64,000 bases of DNA from positions 1-64,000 of the forward strand of contig CAWBNO010000010.1 in the NCBI GenBank assembly GCA_963790095.1, in the 5' to 3' direction. This DNA comes from JAAXQD01 sp963790095. GTDB taxonomy: Bacteria; Desulfobacterota; Desulfobacteria; Desulfobacterales; UBA11574. The translations under genes and the position numbers were made by a program. Below the pieces are notes generated by a model. That model saw only the letters and a program-made list of their open reading frames with translations, was not told the DNA's origin and searched no databases. Positions 53,557 to 63,028 of this stretch are shown here, piece by piece (the stretch's first letter is position 1; each line of letters starts with the position of its first letter).

Positions 53557-53679
53557 TTATGGCTGCAGCCCCAAATTGAAGGTTTCGAATTCGGTGGGTC
53601 CATCCAGAAACGCTGCAAACCCGGCATCATTCAACTTTCCGTCTTTTATTTTTCTTTTGATGAAAACTTTGACTGCCAT
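53557..53679 (-). pseudogene. Antibiotic biosynthesis monooxygenase-like remnant with internal deletion
   Basis: A 40-residue frame with a perfect AAGGAGG site: N-terminus MAVKVFIKRKIKDGKLNDA joined directly to FLDGPTEFETFNLG. The two ends resemble the N- and C-termini of about 100-residue ABM proteins, so about 60 internal residues seem to be missing. It may be translated as a nonfunctional mini-protein. Confidence 0.45.
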
Positions 53680-54078
53680 AATGACCTCCTTCCGTTACAT
53701 CGGCAAGCACTTTAAAAAAATAAAGTAATACATGCGAAATTAAAGATAAACCCAATGAATTTATTAGAGATCGATAATAGAAATATGGTTTCGTTTTTGA
53801 TGGTAAATGGTCGAGTATCAAATCTAAAGAAACCTGATCGGCAGTTGAGAAAACGAGTAAGAATATCCGGCGGAGGGGAGTATCGATGCAACCTGAAACG
53901 GGATGAATTAGAGAACCAAAGGCATCTACTTTAGGGTATTAATTGACTTTTACAATATAAAAAAAAATGATCCAGTCAAATTTTAAATAGATTAAAAATT
54001 CTTATTTTTAGGGGAATATGGTATGGTTGCACGGGTCACTTCAACCACTGAAATTCGATGGCAATAGAGGTCCAATCC
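53680..54078. other. AT-rich intergenic region, no gene seen
   Basis: Between the ABM remnant and the nucleoside transporter. No terminator or ORF I would support. Confidence 0.4.
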
Positions 54079-55320
54079 ATGATCATCCAAAGTGCGGCCG
54101 GGCTTTTGGTTTTTTCAGGTATTGCCTGGTTGATCAGCGAAAACCGTACAAAGGTCAACGTTAAACGGGCAATTGCCGGGATTGTCATCCAACTGACCAT
54201 TGGATTCATCTTACTGAAATCACCGGTTTTCAGAAGTTTTTTTATATCGTTAAATCACCTTGTTCTGTCACTTGAAGAATCGACGAAAGCCGGAACGTCC
54301 ATGGTATTCGGGTATCTTGGCGGCGGCAGTTTGCCCTTTGCTGAAAAAATTCCGGGTTCCGGGTTTATTTTAGCCTTCCAGGCCCTCCCCCTGATTCTTG
54401 TAATAAGTGCCCTTTCATCACTTTTGTTTTACTGGAAAATCTTGCCTCTGGTGGTGAGGGCCTTTTCTTGGGGATTGCGGAAAACCATGGGGTTGGGAGG
54501 GGCAGAAGGGCTCGGTGTTTCCGCCAACATATTTGTGGGGATGGTGGAATCCCCGCTGTTTATACGTCCGTATTTGAAGTCCATGACCCGGAGCGAAATA
54601 TTTACCCTGATGACCACCGGGATGGCCACCATCGCCGGCACTGTCATGGTTCTGTATGCCAGTATTTTGAGCAAGACCATTCCCGACATCATGGGACACA
54701 TTCTGACCGCTTCCATTATCAGCATCCCTGCCGCCATAACGATTTCAAAAATCATGATGCCTGAAACCGGTGAACTTACCTCCGGAGAATTAACACCTGC
54801 CGAACCGGCTTTAAGTGCCATGGATGCCGTTACCAAAGGAACCATCCAAGGGGTTCAGCTTTTAATCAATATCATTGCCATGCTCATCGTCCTCGTGGCC
54901 CTGGTTCATTTTTTAAATTTAATCCTCGGTCTTTTTCCTGATTTCAACGGCCGCCCGGTGACGCTACAGCGGGTTCTGGGGCTGGTCATGGCGCCGGTGG
55001 TCTGGCTCATGGGTATTCCCTGGGCAGAGGCGCCCATTGCCGGCGGGCTGATGGGAACCAAGACCATTCTGAACGAGTTTTTGGCCTATCTGGACATGAG
55101 CCGGTTGGCACCGGGAGCGCTGAGCCGTAAAAGCATGGTGATCATGACCTATGCCATGTGCGGATTTGCCAACCCTGGCAGTCTCGGGATCATGATCGGG
55201 GGAATGGGTACCATGGCGCCGGAAAAACAGGATGAGATCGTTTCCTTGGGATTCCGCTCGATTATTGCCGGAACCCTATCCACGTGTATGACCGGCGCAG
55301 TGGTCGGTATTATTGGATGA
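54079..55320 (+). CDS. Concentrative nucleoside transporter (NupC/CNT family)
   Basis: A 413-residue inner-membrane transporter. Characteristic segments are TSMVFGYLGGGSLPF, ALPLILVISALSSLLFYW, GAEGLGVSANIFVGMVESPL (CNT signature), SGFATIAGTV-like TTGMATIAGTVMVLY and the C-terminal YAMCGFANPGSLGIMIGGM. The ORF extends to an ATG at 54058, but AGAGG precedes the ATG at 54079. It would carry nucleosides with Na+ or H+. Confidence 0.9.
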   Translation: MIIQSAAGLLVFSGIAWLISENRTKVNVKRAIAGIVIQLTIGFILLKSPVFRSFFISLNHLVLSLEESTKAGTSMVFGYLGGGSLPFAEKIPGSGFILAFQALPLILVISALSSLLFYWKILPLVVRAFSWGLRKTMGLGGAEGLGVSANIFVGMVESPLFIRPYLKSMTRSEIFTLMTTGMATIAGTVMVLYASILSKTIPDIMGHILTASIISIPAAITISKIMMPETGELTSGELTPAEPALSAMDAVTKGTIQGVQLLINIIAMLIVLVALVHFLNLILGLFPDFNGRPVTLQRVLGLVMAPVVWLMGIPWAEAPIAGGLMGTKTILNEFLAYLDMSRLAPGALSRKSMVIMTYAMCGFANPGSLGIMIGGMGTMAPEKQDEIVSLGFRSIIAGTLSTCMTGAVVGIIG

Positions 55321-55455
55321 ACCCCACCCCGTGGGATCTGTCATTCAGATCCGGGCCGGCGGCAGAGAGATTGGCCAAGCCCGGGACCCAGGTTGGTGGC
55401 GGCCGCTGTCTGCTTCACTTTCGACGTTTTAAGGTGTCCGCCGGTCGGATAAGTT

Positions 55456-55618
55456 AACCTAAGTTGAGTGATTTTTAGTGAAGAGATGTGGTGAGATCTT
55501 GATGCAGCAGGGTTTGCGAAAACCACAGGCATACCCATGGATATGTCGAGGATTTTTGCGAATCCTTGATGCGCAAGAGATCGGTACAGATCGAGCTAAA
55601 AATCGCTTAATTTAGGTT
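55456..55618. repeat. 163-bp palindromic element with 23-bp imperfect arms
   Basis: The left arm (55456-55478) starts AACCTAAGTTGAG and ends ATTTTTAG; the right arm (55596-55618) is its inverted copy with three mismatches (20 of 23). The centre is unrelated. It is a different family from the element at 39245. The right arm overlaps the stop of the MFS remnant. Confidence 0.65.
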
Positions 55619-55869
55619 TAAGAAAGAATGATAACAAGAAACCCGTCATGATCAGCCCCCCGGAGATACGGATCCCCCCAGGAGAAATATCCCTTGTCGG
55701 CAATAACGCCGATCAACATCGGGACAACACCGGCACCGAAAACAAAAGCCATGGGTATGCCTAAAGAGACAGCCACATTTCGGTTTTCAGGTGTGCTGAT
55801 CGATGACAAAGCAGCAAACCCGGCGTGTTTCAGCAGTATTCAATATTTTTATTCCCAACCCAGATCCAC
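55596..55869 (-). pseudogene. C-terminal remnant of an MFS transporter, frameshifted
   Basis: The minus-strand frame reads LLKHAGFAALSSISTPENRN then VAVSLGIPMAFVFGAGVVPM, LIGVIADKGYFSWG, a typical end of a major facilitator. The frame derails in the G-run, where deletion of one C at 55674-55679 gives GIRISGGLIMTGFLLSFFLK and a stop at 55596. Only about 90 residues remain and the 5' side is cut by an in-frame stop. It appears partly disrupted by the palindromic element. Confidence 0.6.
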
Positions 55870-56498
55870 TGGAAAAGCGCGAGGGCGTCTCCATGTGTAA
55901 GTACGAAATTCGAAATTAAAGGGTTTTAACGTCCGATGATTGTTGACCGATTTTTTGCCCCGAAAAGAACAGTATTCAACCATGGGAGCCCCAAAAACAT
56001 GAAACCATATAGCGTTTGTTGGCAATGTACAACAGATTCTTTAGTCAATTGAATTCATTGAAAAGAATGATGATTTCATCCGGCCCGTTAAAACGGGGTT
56101 TTTGATTTGAACGGACCGGGGCTTCCACTCAGGTTGGATCCAAGTCACTGGGGGCGCTGTTGCGGATGGGTGGTCGCCGGCGGGCTTAAGGATAAATAGG
56201 GGGAGGGCTTAAAGGAATACTTGCCCTTTTTAATGAACTCATGATACACTAATAAATTCAGCGACCATCAAATATGTTGAAAAGACACTTTTTTACCCCT
56301 ATAAAAAATAGATTCGGAAAAATAAGAATCCAAACCTCGGACAAGCCGGTGTGAGTTTTTATGGAACAGAGGAAACATCGGCTTTATACCATAGAAAATT
56401 CCGGGGCTTAAAAACATTGTTTTGGGGCAACCGGTGGCGGAATGAAAGCAGAGACAGAAAAAGGATTACGATATATAGATCATAACCCCCTAAAAAAA
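55870..56498. other. Intergenic region next to the tRNA scar
   Basis: No supported gene. Mixed AT-rich text, with no clear ORFs. It probably belongs to the chromosome side of the integration point. Confidence 0.4.
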
Positions 56499-57282
<784 letters not shown>

Positions 57283-57486
57283 ATGAATAAAAATATGTGT
57301 CTGTTTGAACGGATTTCAAAAGTGGGTATTGGATTATTTTTCCTGCTTGTGGCAATAGGCTTAATGTTGAGCGGTATAACTGTTTTTCCAATTTTCGGAT
57401 TCTTATTTGCCTTTCCGGTGTTGCTTGTTTCTATATATTTCTTTGCTGCTCATCTGAATAAGAGTTGTCAAATAGAAGGTGAATGA
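57283..57486 (+). CDS. Small two-helix membrane protein
   Basis: A 67-residue protein with two hydrophobic helices (about residues 13-29 and 33-53) and a short C-terminal tail with one Cys. GAGGTGGT precedes the two ATG codons at 57280 and 57283. It lies next to the RING-like Cys-rich gene on the same strand. Resembles small DUF2892-like membrane proteins, but I am not sure. Function unknown. Confidence 0.6.
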   Translation: MNKNMCLFERISKVGIGLFFLLVAIGLMLSGITVFPIFGFLFAFPVLLVSIYFFAAHLNKSCQIEGE

Positions 57487-57530
57487 ACTCTTGATGCAAC
57501 ATGTATTAATTTATAGAGGAGGATAGAAAG

Positions 57531-57683
57531 ATGACGGAAGATATTCAATTCGTATGTGGTGCTTGCGAAAAAGATTATAAGGGAGACACCAGCAATGTGG
57601 TAACGCAGTGTCGTGTTTGCAACCGACTTCACTGCAAAGATTGTGTGGATGAATACGGACGATGTGTAGAATGTGCTGAGTAA
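57531..57683 (+). CDS. Small eight-cysteine RING/FYVE-like zinc protein
   Basis: A 50-residue protein with four CxxC pairs: C9/C12, C27/C30, C35/C38 and C45/C48, plus His34 next to C35. Eight ligands are enough for two zinc ions in a cross-brace, as in RING or PHD domains. GAGGAGGATAG precedes the ATG. It starts 44 bases after the small membrane protein and may share its operon. Bacterial RING-like mini-proteins are rare; partner and role are unknown. Confidence 0.7.
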   Translation: MTEDIQFVCGACEKDYKGDTSNVVTQCRVCNRLHCKDCVDEYGRCVECAE

Positions 57684-57870
57684 ATACCACCAAAAGCATA
57701 AGCTGACATTCACAGTGAAAACATAGGCAATATTTTGCGGTCGGTTGCCTTCTCCTCGAAAAGAAAAGGCACGCAGGAGTTTTTCGGAGGGGCGTTGCAA
57801 GGATTCGGATCAGTCTGGTTGTTGGTATTAGATATATGCAATCGTTCACTTTAACCATACTGCATATGGC

Positions 57871-58263
57871 TCACAACGGCGAGCCAATGCCATCAAACCA
57901 CGTTGACGGCGATGACGATTGGTGCGCCGGATCGGTCGGCCTGATTGGGGGAGATTGAAAAAGCCTCCCGTCTGTATTTTCCGCTATCAGATAAATATTG
58001 TAATTAAAGATGCGTGGATCATCTTTCGGATCGATACGTTCCGTCAGCAGCGCGGTTATAATTCCAGTAGATGGTGAAGTAGAGCGAATGTTGCTGTCAG
58101 TTGGACGAGAATACGCTAAGATTCGATTGAACTGTGTGCTTGTATCAGCCCACAAAGGCCAGTAGTCGCGAGAAAGCTCACGGGCATCTGTCGTACATTC
58201 AATCTCCTTAAATACCGGTAGCTCGATGGGTTTCCACTTTGATGTGCTCGGATAATTTGCCAT
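57871..58263 (-). CDS. Hypothetical soluble protein
   Basis: A 130-residue protein (start at the ATG of MANYPSTSKW; the frame extends to 58287). It has Trp-rich patches (SRDYWPLWADTSTQFN) and an acidic DPKDDPRIF segment, a beta-rich middle (YNIYLIAENTDGRLF) and a Pro/Ser-rich end. AAGGTGG lies 12 bases upstream. No family recognised. It converges on the eight-cysteine gene. Confidence 0.4.
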   Translation of the reverse strand: MANYPSTSKWKPIELPVFKEIECTTDARELSRDYWPLWADTSTQFNRILAYSRPTDSNIRSTSPSTGIITALLTERIDPKDDPRIFNYNIYLIAENTDGRLFQSPPIRPTDPAHQSSSPSTWFDGIGSPL

Positions 58264-58287
58264 GGCTTGATCCGTCCACCTTAACAT

Positions 58288-58778
58288 TAATACTTAATAG
58301 ACGCCTACGTAATCGTTTTGACGTTCCTGTTGTTTACGTTTGAGTCGTAATTCATTATTTCTTTATCACAGACTCGGATGTTCTTTATCACCAGCATATA
58401 TCTTGGAGTAATCCAAAGAATTGAAACAGGTCCAATTCGTGTGATCTCCATTACATATCACCGCTAACCTTTTTTTCGCATTTTGACCATATCACAAATT
58501 TGGAAATTTAAATATAGGTAGAAGAATCGGGACAACTATCGTTTGGAGATACGGTATTATGGTATCACAGAAAAATCAAACACTTGATAGCTTTTTTTAA
58601 TTGCAGGTATCGCAGATTTATAGCTTTATCTCAAAACCCAATATGTAATGGTATAAATAAAAAAGAAAAGCGTGGAATTGAATCAATTATCCACGCTTTT
58701 TTTGTTTGATAGCCTTGACAGCAAAAGCCCCGAAAACCAAGCATATCCGACTCTCGGGGTGTCTATCAGCTCCAGTCC
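58288..58778. other. AT-rich intergenic region with a bidirectional terminator
   Basis: No ORF. Holds the terminator at 58666-58703. Confidence 0.5.
58666..58703 (-). terminator. Bidirectional rho-independent terminator
   Basis: AAAAGCGTGGA (58666-58676) and TCCACGCTTTT (58690-58700), with an inner ATTGA/TCAAT pair, flanked by an A-run on one side and seven T on the other. Serves the minus-strand gene ending at 58779. Confidence 0.85.
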
Positions 58779-59264
58779 TTAATTGACCAAGGGGATCTGG
58801 GTTGCCAATTCATATTTCACTACAGCATTGATCTTATTCTCAAGTTGGTAATAGCGTGCCACTTTCTTTTCAGGCAGAACTTTTCTGAATTTGGGTAAAA
58901 AGGATTTCATGAGCGTCACCCGTTCTGTCTCAATTGCCAAATACCCATCGATCAGTCCTTTGGCCGCTTCCTCGGTCATGGTCTCATAGTTGGCGGCATA
59001 GTTCTCGATCAACTTTACAGTTTTATCGACAAGTATGGCCAGATCTTTCTGATAATTCTCATAAACCGGCCAGAAAACTTTGGCCTCCGATTCAGTAAGA
59101 TTCATGTTTTGTGCAATAAACAGCTTCTTGTCGGTCTTAATCTTTTCGCGAACTAATTGCATATTGTCGGCGGGCTTTTCTTGTGCCATTGGCGAAACGA
59201 TGAAAACTGTCAACATTGCAACTAATACTATAAAAAATGGATACATTCGAATTCTTGCTTTCAT
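58779..59264 (-). CDS. Secreted helical protein (Spy/LTXXQ-like)
   Basis: A 161-residue protein. The N-terminal signal peptide (MKARIRMYPFFIVLVAMLTV then FIVSPMAQ) leads to a fully helical mature part with KLFIAQNMNLTESEAKVFW and YQLENKINAVVKYELATQIP. This resembles the Spy/CpxP-type periplasmic chaperone fold, but the LTxxQ motif itself is not strict. AAGGAGG precedes the ATG. Envelope stress is a reasonable guess. Confidence 0.6.
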   Translation of the reverse strand: MKARIRMYPFFIVLVAMLTVFIVSPMAQEKPADNMQLVREKIKTDKKLFIAQNMNLTESEAKVFWPVYENYQKDLAILVDKTVKLIENYAANYETMTEEAAKGLIDGYLAIETERVTLMKSFLPKFRKVLPEKKVARYYQLENKINAVVKYELATQIPLVN

Positions 59265-59409
59265 TTTCAACCTCCTTATTCAATATATTTGTTTGCCCCA
59301 TAATGACAAGGTCTTCGAGGGACACACCAATAAAGCGAAAATCGCACACGTGGGAGTTGGCTGGTAACTATTATCCGTTAACAGAATGTTGTTACCCACG
59401 AACAAATTA

Positions 59410-59679
59410 TTATTTCACAGCTTCTTTCAAAGCTTTTCCTGCAACAAATTTTGGCACTTTACTCGCCGCAATATCTATCTCTTCTCCTGTCTGAGGATTT
59501 CTGCCTTTACGAGCCTTCCTTGCTGCCACCTTAAATGTGCCGAATCCAACTAATGATACAGAGCCTCCTCTCCCCAATGCGCTGGTAATGTTTGAAAGAA
59601 CACAGTCTACGACCGCCTGAGCGTCCTTTTTGTTTTCTACTATTTTGGAAACCTCGTTGATTAAATCCCCTTTGTTCAT
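59410..59679 (-). CDS. hup: HU family DNA-binding protein
   Basis: An 89-residue HU/IHF-like histone. The family text is MNKGDLINEVSKIVENKKDA, the strand GGSVSLVGFGTFKVAARKAR and the DNA-binding arm KGRNPQTGEEIDIAASKVP. AAGGAG precedes the ATG. HU shapes DNA and can assist integration; here it is an accessory-segment copy. Confidence 0.95.
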   Translation of the reverse strand: MNKGDLINEVSKIVENKKDAQAVVDCVLSNITSALGRGGSVSLVGFGTFKVAARKARKGRNPQTGEEIDIAASKVPKFVAGKALKEAVK

Positions 59680-59738
59680 GTATTTCTCCTTTTGAAAAAA
59701 ATCTTACAGTATGGTGAAAATTGGATTGCTGATTGCCT

Positions 59739-60059
59739 CTACAGACCTCCGGACGCTTCGCTTAATGTTACCACCTCAGAATCCATCTCCATATCGCTTC
59801 GAAGTTCATTACCTATTTCCATTAATTGTGAATACATATCAAAACTGTGGGTCATCATTTTTCTATTATCTTCATGTAAATATTTTTCTGCATTCTTTTT
59901 TTCTTCTTCCGCAACTTTTTCTATTTCGAAAATGATGTCTTTATACCACATTTTTGACATAGGCAATTTAATGCTGTAATTTTCCCCCTCCTCATTCAGG
60001 GAAAAGTTTATTTCAACATATGGGTATTTTCCGCTATAACCGATTTTCATTTCTGCCAT
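59739..60059 (-). CDS. Hypothetical acidic protein
   Basis: A 106-residue soluble protein, beta-like at the N-terminus (YVEINFSLNEEGENYSIKLP) and helical with charged runs after residue 40 (FEIEKVAEEEKKNAEKYL). AGGAGGG precedes the ATG. No family recognised. Confidence 0.55.
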   Translation of the reverse strand: MAEMKIGYSGKYPYVEINFSLNEEGENYSIKLPMSKMWYKDIIFEIEKVAEEEKKNAEKYLHEDNRKMMTHSFDMYSQLMEIGNELRSDMEMDSEVVTLSEASGGL

Positions 60060-60730
60060 CAGGACCCTCCTAATTTAATGGTTTAAATAATAAAATAGAA
60101 AATCAATAAACTGATTGTTACGATACATAGAAAAGAAAAGGCTATATAGGACAATGTATCTTGTATGTCAATATAAAATAACACAATATATAGTGTTAAA
60201 AACAATATTTCCACTGGGAGTCTTGGCAAGTCAATTATGAATATGTTTCGGATATCACATTAATTCGGAAGGTTGATATTCGCACTTCATTGCAGATATC
60301 TCAAGTTCATCCTGCATTTAAATATGTTGGAGATATCACAGATTTCATACCAGAAATCATCACCCCAATATCTTGAATAGCTTTACAAATAAGTGCAACG
60401 TGGATACATGCGTCGTTCATCCAGCAGTTCACATGTTGGCTGCAGAAGAGGTATTTCCAAAAAAACAAGTAAAAAAGAGCTCAGGAGGAGCTTGGGGTTA
60501 TATTGGAGGTGCTTAAGGTGGTTCCAGTTCGATTTCCCTCTTTAAACAAATGGAAGTCTATCAAAAACTGGTATCCAAACATGCGGGTCAGCTTTTTGGG
60601 AGCGGTTGCTATATAATCAGGGTTTACAATTTGTGGAACGAGTGAAAGGCATAAAAAATGTTTGACACTATGCCGATCTCACACATATATTAGACAAATT
60701 ATTTAGGAACTTTGAAAGGAGGACATTGTA
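60060..60730. other. Intergenic region, no gene seen
   Basis: AT-rich, with one copy of the direct repeat at 60251-60289. Confidence 0.4.
60251..60289. repeat. Direct repeat, copy 1
   Basis: Core TATCACATTAATTC followed by an AGGTTGATA block. It matches the copy at 61371-61409 at 33 of 39 bases. Confidence 0.6.
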
Positions 60731-61183
60731 ATGTCACAAGACGAAATGGCATGTCCCATAACAAAGGGTGAGAGGATACTTGTCGCTGTTGATGGATCGG
60801 AGTTTACGGATATCATTGTGGATCAGGCAATAAGTATGGGAAGGATTTGCAACAGTGTTATCCTCGCCATCAGTGTTATTCCGTTTTTCCCGGAGTATGT
60901 ATCATCTGCAGTTCAGTTAGAGGAAGAGCTGTCTAAAAATACGAGAAAACTCCTTGAAACAGTAAAGCGTAGAATTGAAAAAGAAAATATCGAATGCGAG
61001 ACCCTCGTTCGTATCGATGAACAGCCCCATGAACCCATTGTTCAAGAAGCAAAGAAAAGGAATGTAGATCTCATCGTAATGGGAACACGCGGAATGACGG
61101 GGCTTAAGCGGGTTTTAATGGGTAGTGTGGCTCAAAAAGTCATCGGCCATGCACCCTGTCCCGTAATGGTCGTCCCTGTGTAA
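60731..61183 (+). CDS. Universal stress protein (UspA family)
   Basis: A 150-residue UspA protein. RILVAVDGSEFTDIIVDQAI starts the fold and the ATP-binding motif G-x2-G-x9-G-S is visible as GTRGMTGLKRVLMGSVAQK, followed by HAPCPVMVV. So it is probably an ATP-binding USP. GAAAGGAGG precedes the ATG. Stands alone. Confidence 0.93.
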   Translation: MSQDEMACPITKGERILVAVDGSEFTDIIVDQAISMGRICNSVILAISVIPFFPEYVSSAVQLEEELSKNTRKLLETVKRRIEKENIECETLVRIDEQPHEPIVQEAKKRNVDLIVMGTRGMTGLKRVLMGSVAQKVIGHAPCPVMVVPV

Positions 61184-61505
61184 AAGTGGGTTTGATCAAT
61201 TTTCCCCATTTGGAAAAAATGAGGTGGATACAATATATTGTGGTCCGGATTTCGATCTTCAAAGTTTTGATATATTGAGATTATCTTATAAAAATCGGAC
61301 TTGTCAAAACCTTTGATTTCTTACAAGCCTTCAAGAATTGATTTGGCAGATATTTTGAAGATACCTTTTGGGTATCACATTAATTCAGCAGGTTGATAGT
61401 CGGACATCAGTCGAGTAGGCCGAGGGAGCTTCCCCCTCAGCCTCTCACAGGTAGGGTCGAAGGCTGGCGTGGTACTTAGAGCCCGTTTCCAGCCCCCGCC
61501 TCGTC
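61184..61505. other. Intergenic region up to the intron 3' end
   Basis: No ORF. Contains direct-repeat copy 2 and, next to it, the start of GC-rich text that belongs to the intron's 3' part on the minus strand. Confidence 0.4.
61371..61409. repeat. Direct repeat, copy 2
   Basis: Second copy of the motif at 60251-60289, with six mismatches. It abuts the GC-rich 3' end of the group II intron, so it may mark the insertion target or an associated element. Confidence 0.6.
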
Positions 61506-61538
61506 AAACCCAGCATGTGGATTTCCCGCACTAGGCTT
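61506..61538 (-). ncRNA. Group II intron domain V
   Basis: The minus strand folds into a typical 33-nt domain V: basal stem starting AAGCC (with the catalytic AGC triad) and ending GGGTTT, an asymmetric two-base bulge on the 3' side, then a distal stem TGCGG/CCACA (one C-A mismatch) with a GAAAT loop. It lies about 54 bases after the maturase stop codon, as expected. Identifies the maturase region as the 3' half of a group II intron. Confidence 0.75.
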
Positions 61539-61591
61539 ACTCTGTTAACTTCACCTTAAGGGTTATGAGACCTATCAATCTGGCAGCGTTT

Positions 61592-62875
61592 TCAAGCCTT
61601 GTAATGACGCACTCCGTAATCGTTAAACAATCCCAGAGTTTCGTAAATCCAGGCCCTACTCCACCTGTCCCAGCCGAAGCCACGGCGCTTTCTCGCACCC
61701 ATCAAATTCCGTCTGATCTTTTTCTCCACCCAATCTTTGATATAACCAAAGCATTTGCTGGAGTTGCCGACCCGAAAGTAGTTGACCCATCCCCTAAGAA
61801 TCGGATTGATCAGATATATTACCCGATCTACCGGTTGTGATTGATGACAACGAAACATTTCCTTGAGTTCTCGAATCAAGGAGGTTCGTTTTTCCGTCTT
61901 CGGTGTGACTCTCACTCCCCACACACCTCGACGAGTCCTAACTCGCCTATAATCAAACCCAAGAAAACTGAAAGTCTCATCTCTGGTCAAATCCATTATT
62001 CGAGTCTTGTCTTGATTCATCTGAACATCAAGCTTTTCAAACTCTTGGACGAGCCGCTTATAGGCTGCTTTTAAAAGCCACTCCCATTTTCCGAAGCCGT
62101 CTACCAGAATCACCAGATCATCGGCAAATCGGGCATATTCAATGTAGGTAAATCTGCCACGCCGGGTGACCTCCTTTGCCCGCTCCAGCATTTTATCCAC
62201 CTCATTGAGATAAATATTACTGAGCAAGGGCGAAATCACTCCTCCCTGAGGAACGCCACGCTTAACGCTAGCTTTCAAGATCAGCTTCAGCAATCTCATC
62301 ACCTTGTCATCGTTTACCCGCTCGGCAACCTTCTTCAAAAGAATGTCGTGCCGAACATTGTCAAAATAGGCCCTAAGGTCCAGATCAATGGCTCGGGTTT
62401 TGTTCTTAACGACCGCCTCAGCCACACGATCCACTGCTGCGTGAGCACTTCGCTTAGGACGATAGCCGTATGACCCCTCCTGAAAATCAGCTTCAAATAT
62501 CGGCTCTAAAATGAGTTTGAGTGCTCCTTGAACCACACGATCTCGAATGGCCGGTATTCCCAAAACTCTGACCTTGTCTTCACCCTTGGGAATCTCCTTG
62601 ATCCGGTTTCGCATCGGTCGGTATGTCTCGGAGACAAGTTCATCTCGTATCTGTTCAAGAAAAGCTTCTACACCCGCCTTTTCAATGTCTTCAAACGTCA
62701 CACCATCTATTCCCGGTGCGCCGTTATTTTCTTTGGCATCTCTATAGGCTATCTGAAACGTTTCCGTCTTACAAACATGAACATAAAGTCCCCAAAACCG
62801 CCATGTCTTATCAGACTTCGCCTTCAGGTATATCTTCCTTCTCAGGTCCTGCAAACTAATGGACGACTTCGTCAT
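61592..62875 (-). CDS. ltrA: Group II intron reverse transcriptase/maturase (LtrA-like)
   Basis: A reverse transcriptase of about 427 residues from MTKSSISLQDLRRKIY. RT motifs are GAPGIDGVTFEDIE, the YGYRPKRSAHAAVDRV, AIDLDLRAYFDNVRHDILL, GVPQGGVISPLLSNIYL and the catalytic YARFADDLVILVDG; the maturase X domain ends GWVNYFRVGNSSKCFGYIKD. No HNH endonuclease is attached. The frame continues upstream to 62962 through a TPR-like stretch; AAGGA before the ATG at 62875 supports the shorter start. Domain V follows, but the 5' RNA domains cannot fit before the next gene. Confidence 0.9.
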   Translation of the reverse strand: MTKSSISLQDLRRKIYLKAKSDKTWRFWGLYVHVCKTETFQIAYRDAKENNGAPGIDGVTFEDIEKAGVEAFLEQIRDELVSETYRPMRNRIKEIPKGEDKVRVLGIPAIRDRVVQGALKLILEPIFEADFQEGSYGYRPKRSAHAAVDRVAEAVVKNKTRAIDLDLRAYFDNVRHDILLKKVAERVNDDKVMRLLKLILKASVKRGVPQGGVISPLLSNIYLNEVDKMLERAKEVTRRGRFTYIEYARFADDLVILVDGFGKWEWLLKAAYKRLVQEFEKLDVQMNQDKTRIMDLTRDETFSFLGFDYRRVRTRRGVWGVRVTPKTEKRTSLIRELKEMFRCHQSQPVDRVIYLINPILRGWVNYFRVGNSSKCFGYIKDWVEKKIRRNLMGARKRRGFGWDRWSRAWIYETLGLFNDYGVRHYKA

Positions 62876-62908
62876 CTCGTCCTTGGCTCTTGAATCGATT
62901 GATCGCAT

Positions 62909-63028
62909 ATTTTTAATCGCTTCTTCATACTGACGATTATTGTGATAAGCGATCTCTTGCAAATGATAATAATAGGAAGGCGAGAATAAATTGAGGCATA
63001 ATGCCCTGTCAATTAAACTAATTGCTTC
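62909..63028 (-). pseudogene. TPR protein fragment fused to the maturase frame
   Basis: Directly upstream of the maturase, in the same frame, about 40 residues read EAISLIDRALCLNLFSPSYY then HLQEIAYHNNRQYEEAIKNM, a good tetratricopeptide repeat unit with the usual A-x-x-x-x-x-G/N-x-Y-E-E-A-I pattern. Neither a start nor the rest of a TPR gene is present. It looks like a target gene fragment at the 5' junction of the truncated intron. Confidence 0.5.

Noticed and set aside
57468..57800. 110-residue minus-strand ORF
   Set aside because: Antisense to the well-supported eight-cysteine gene and without a binding site.
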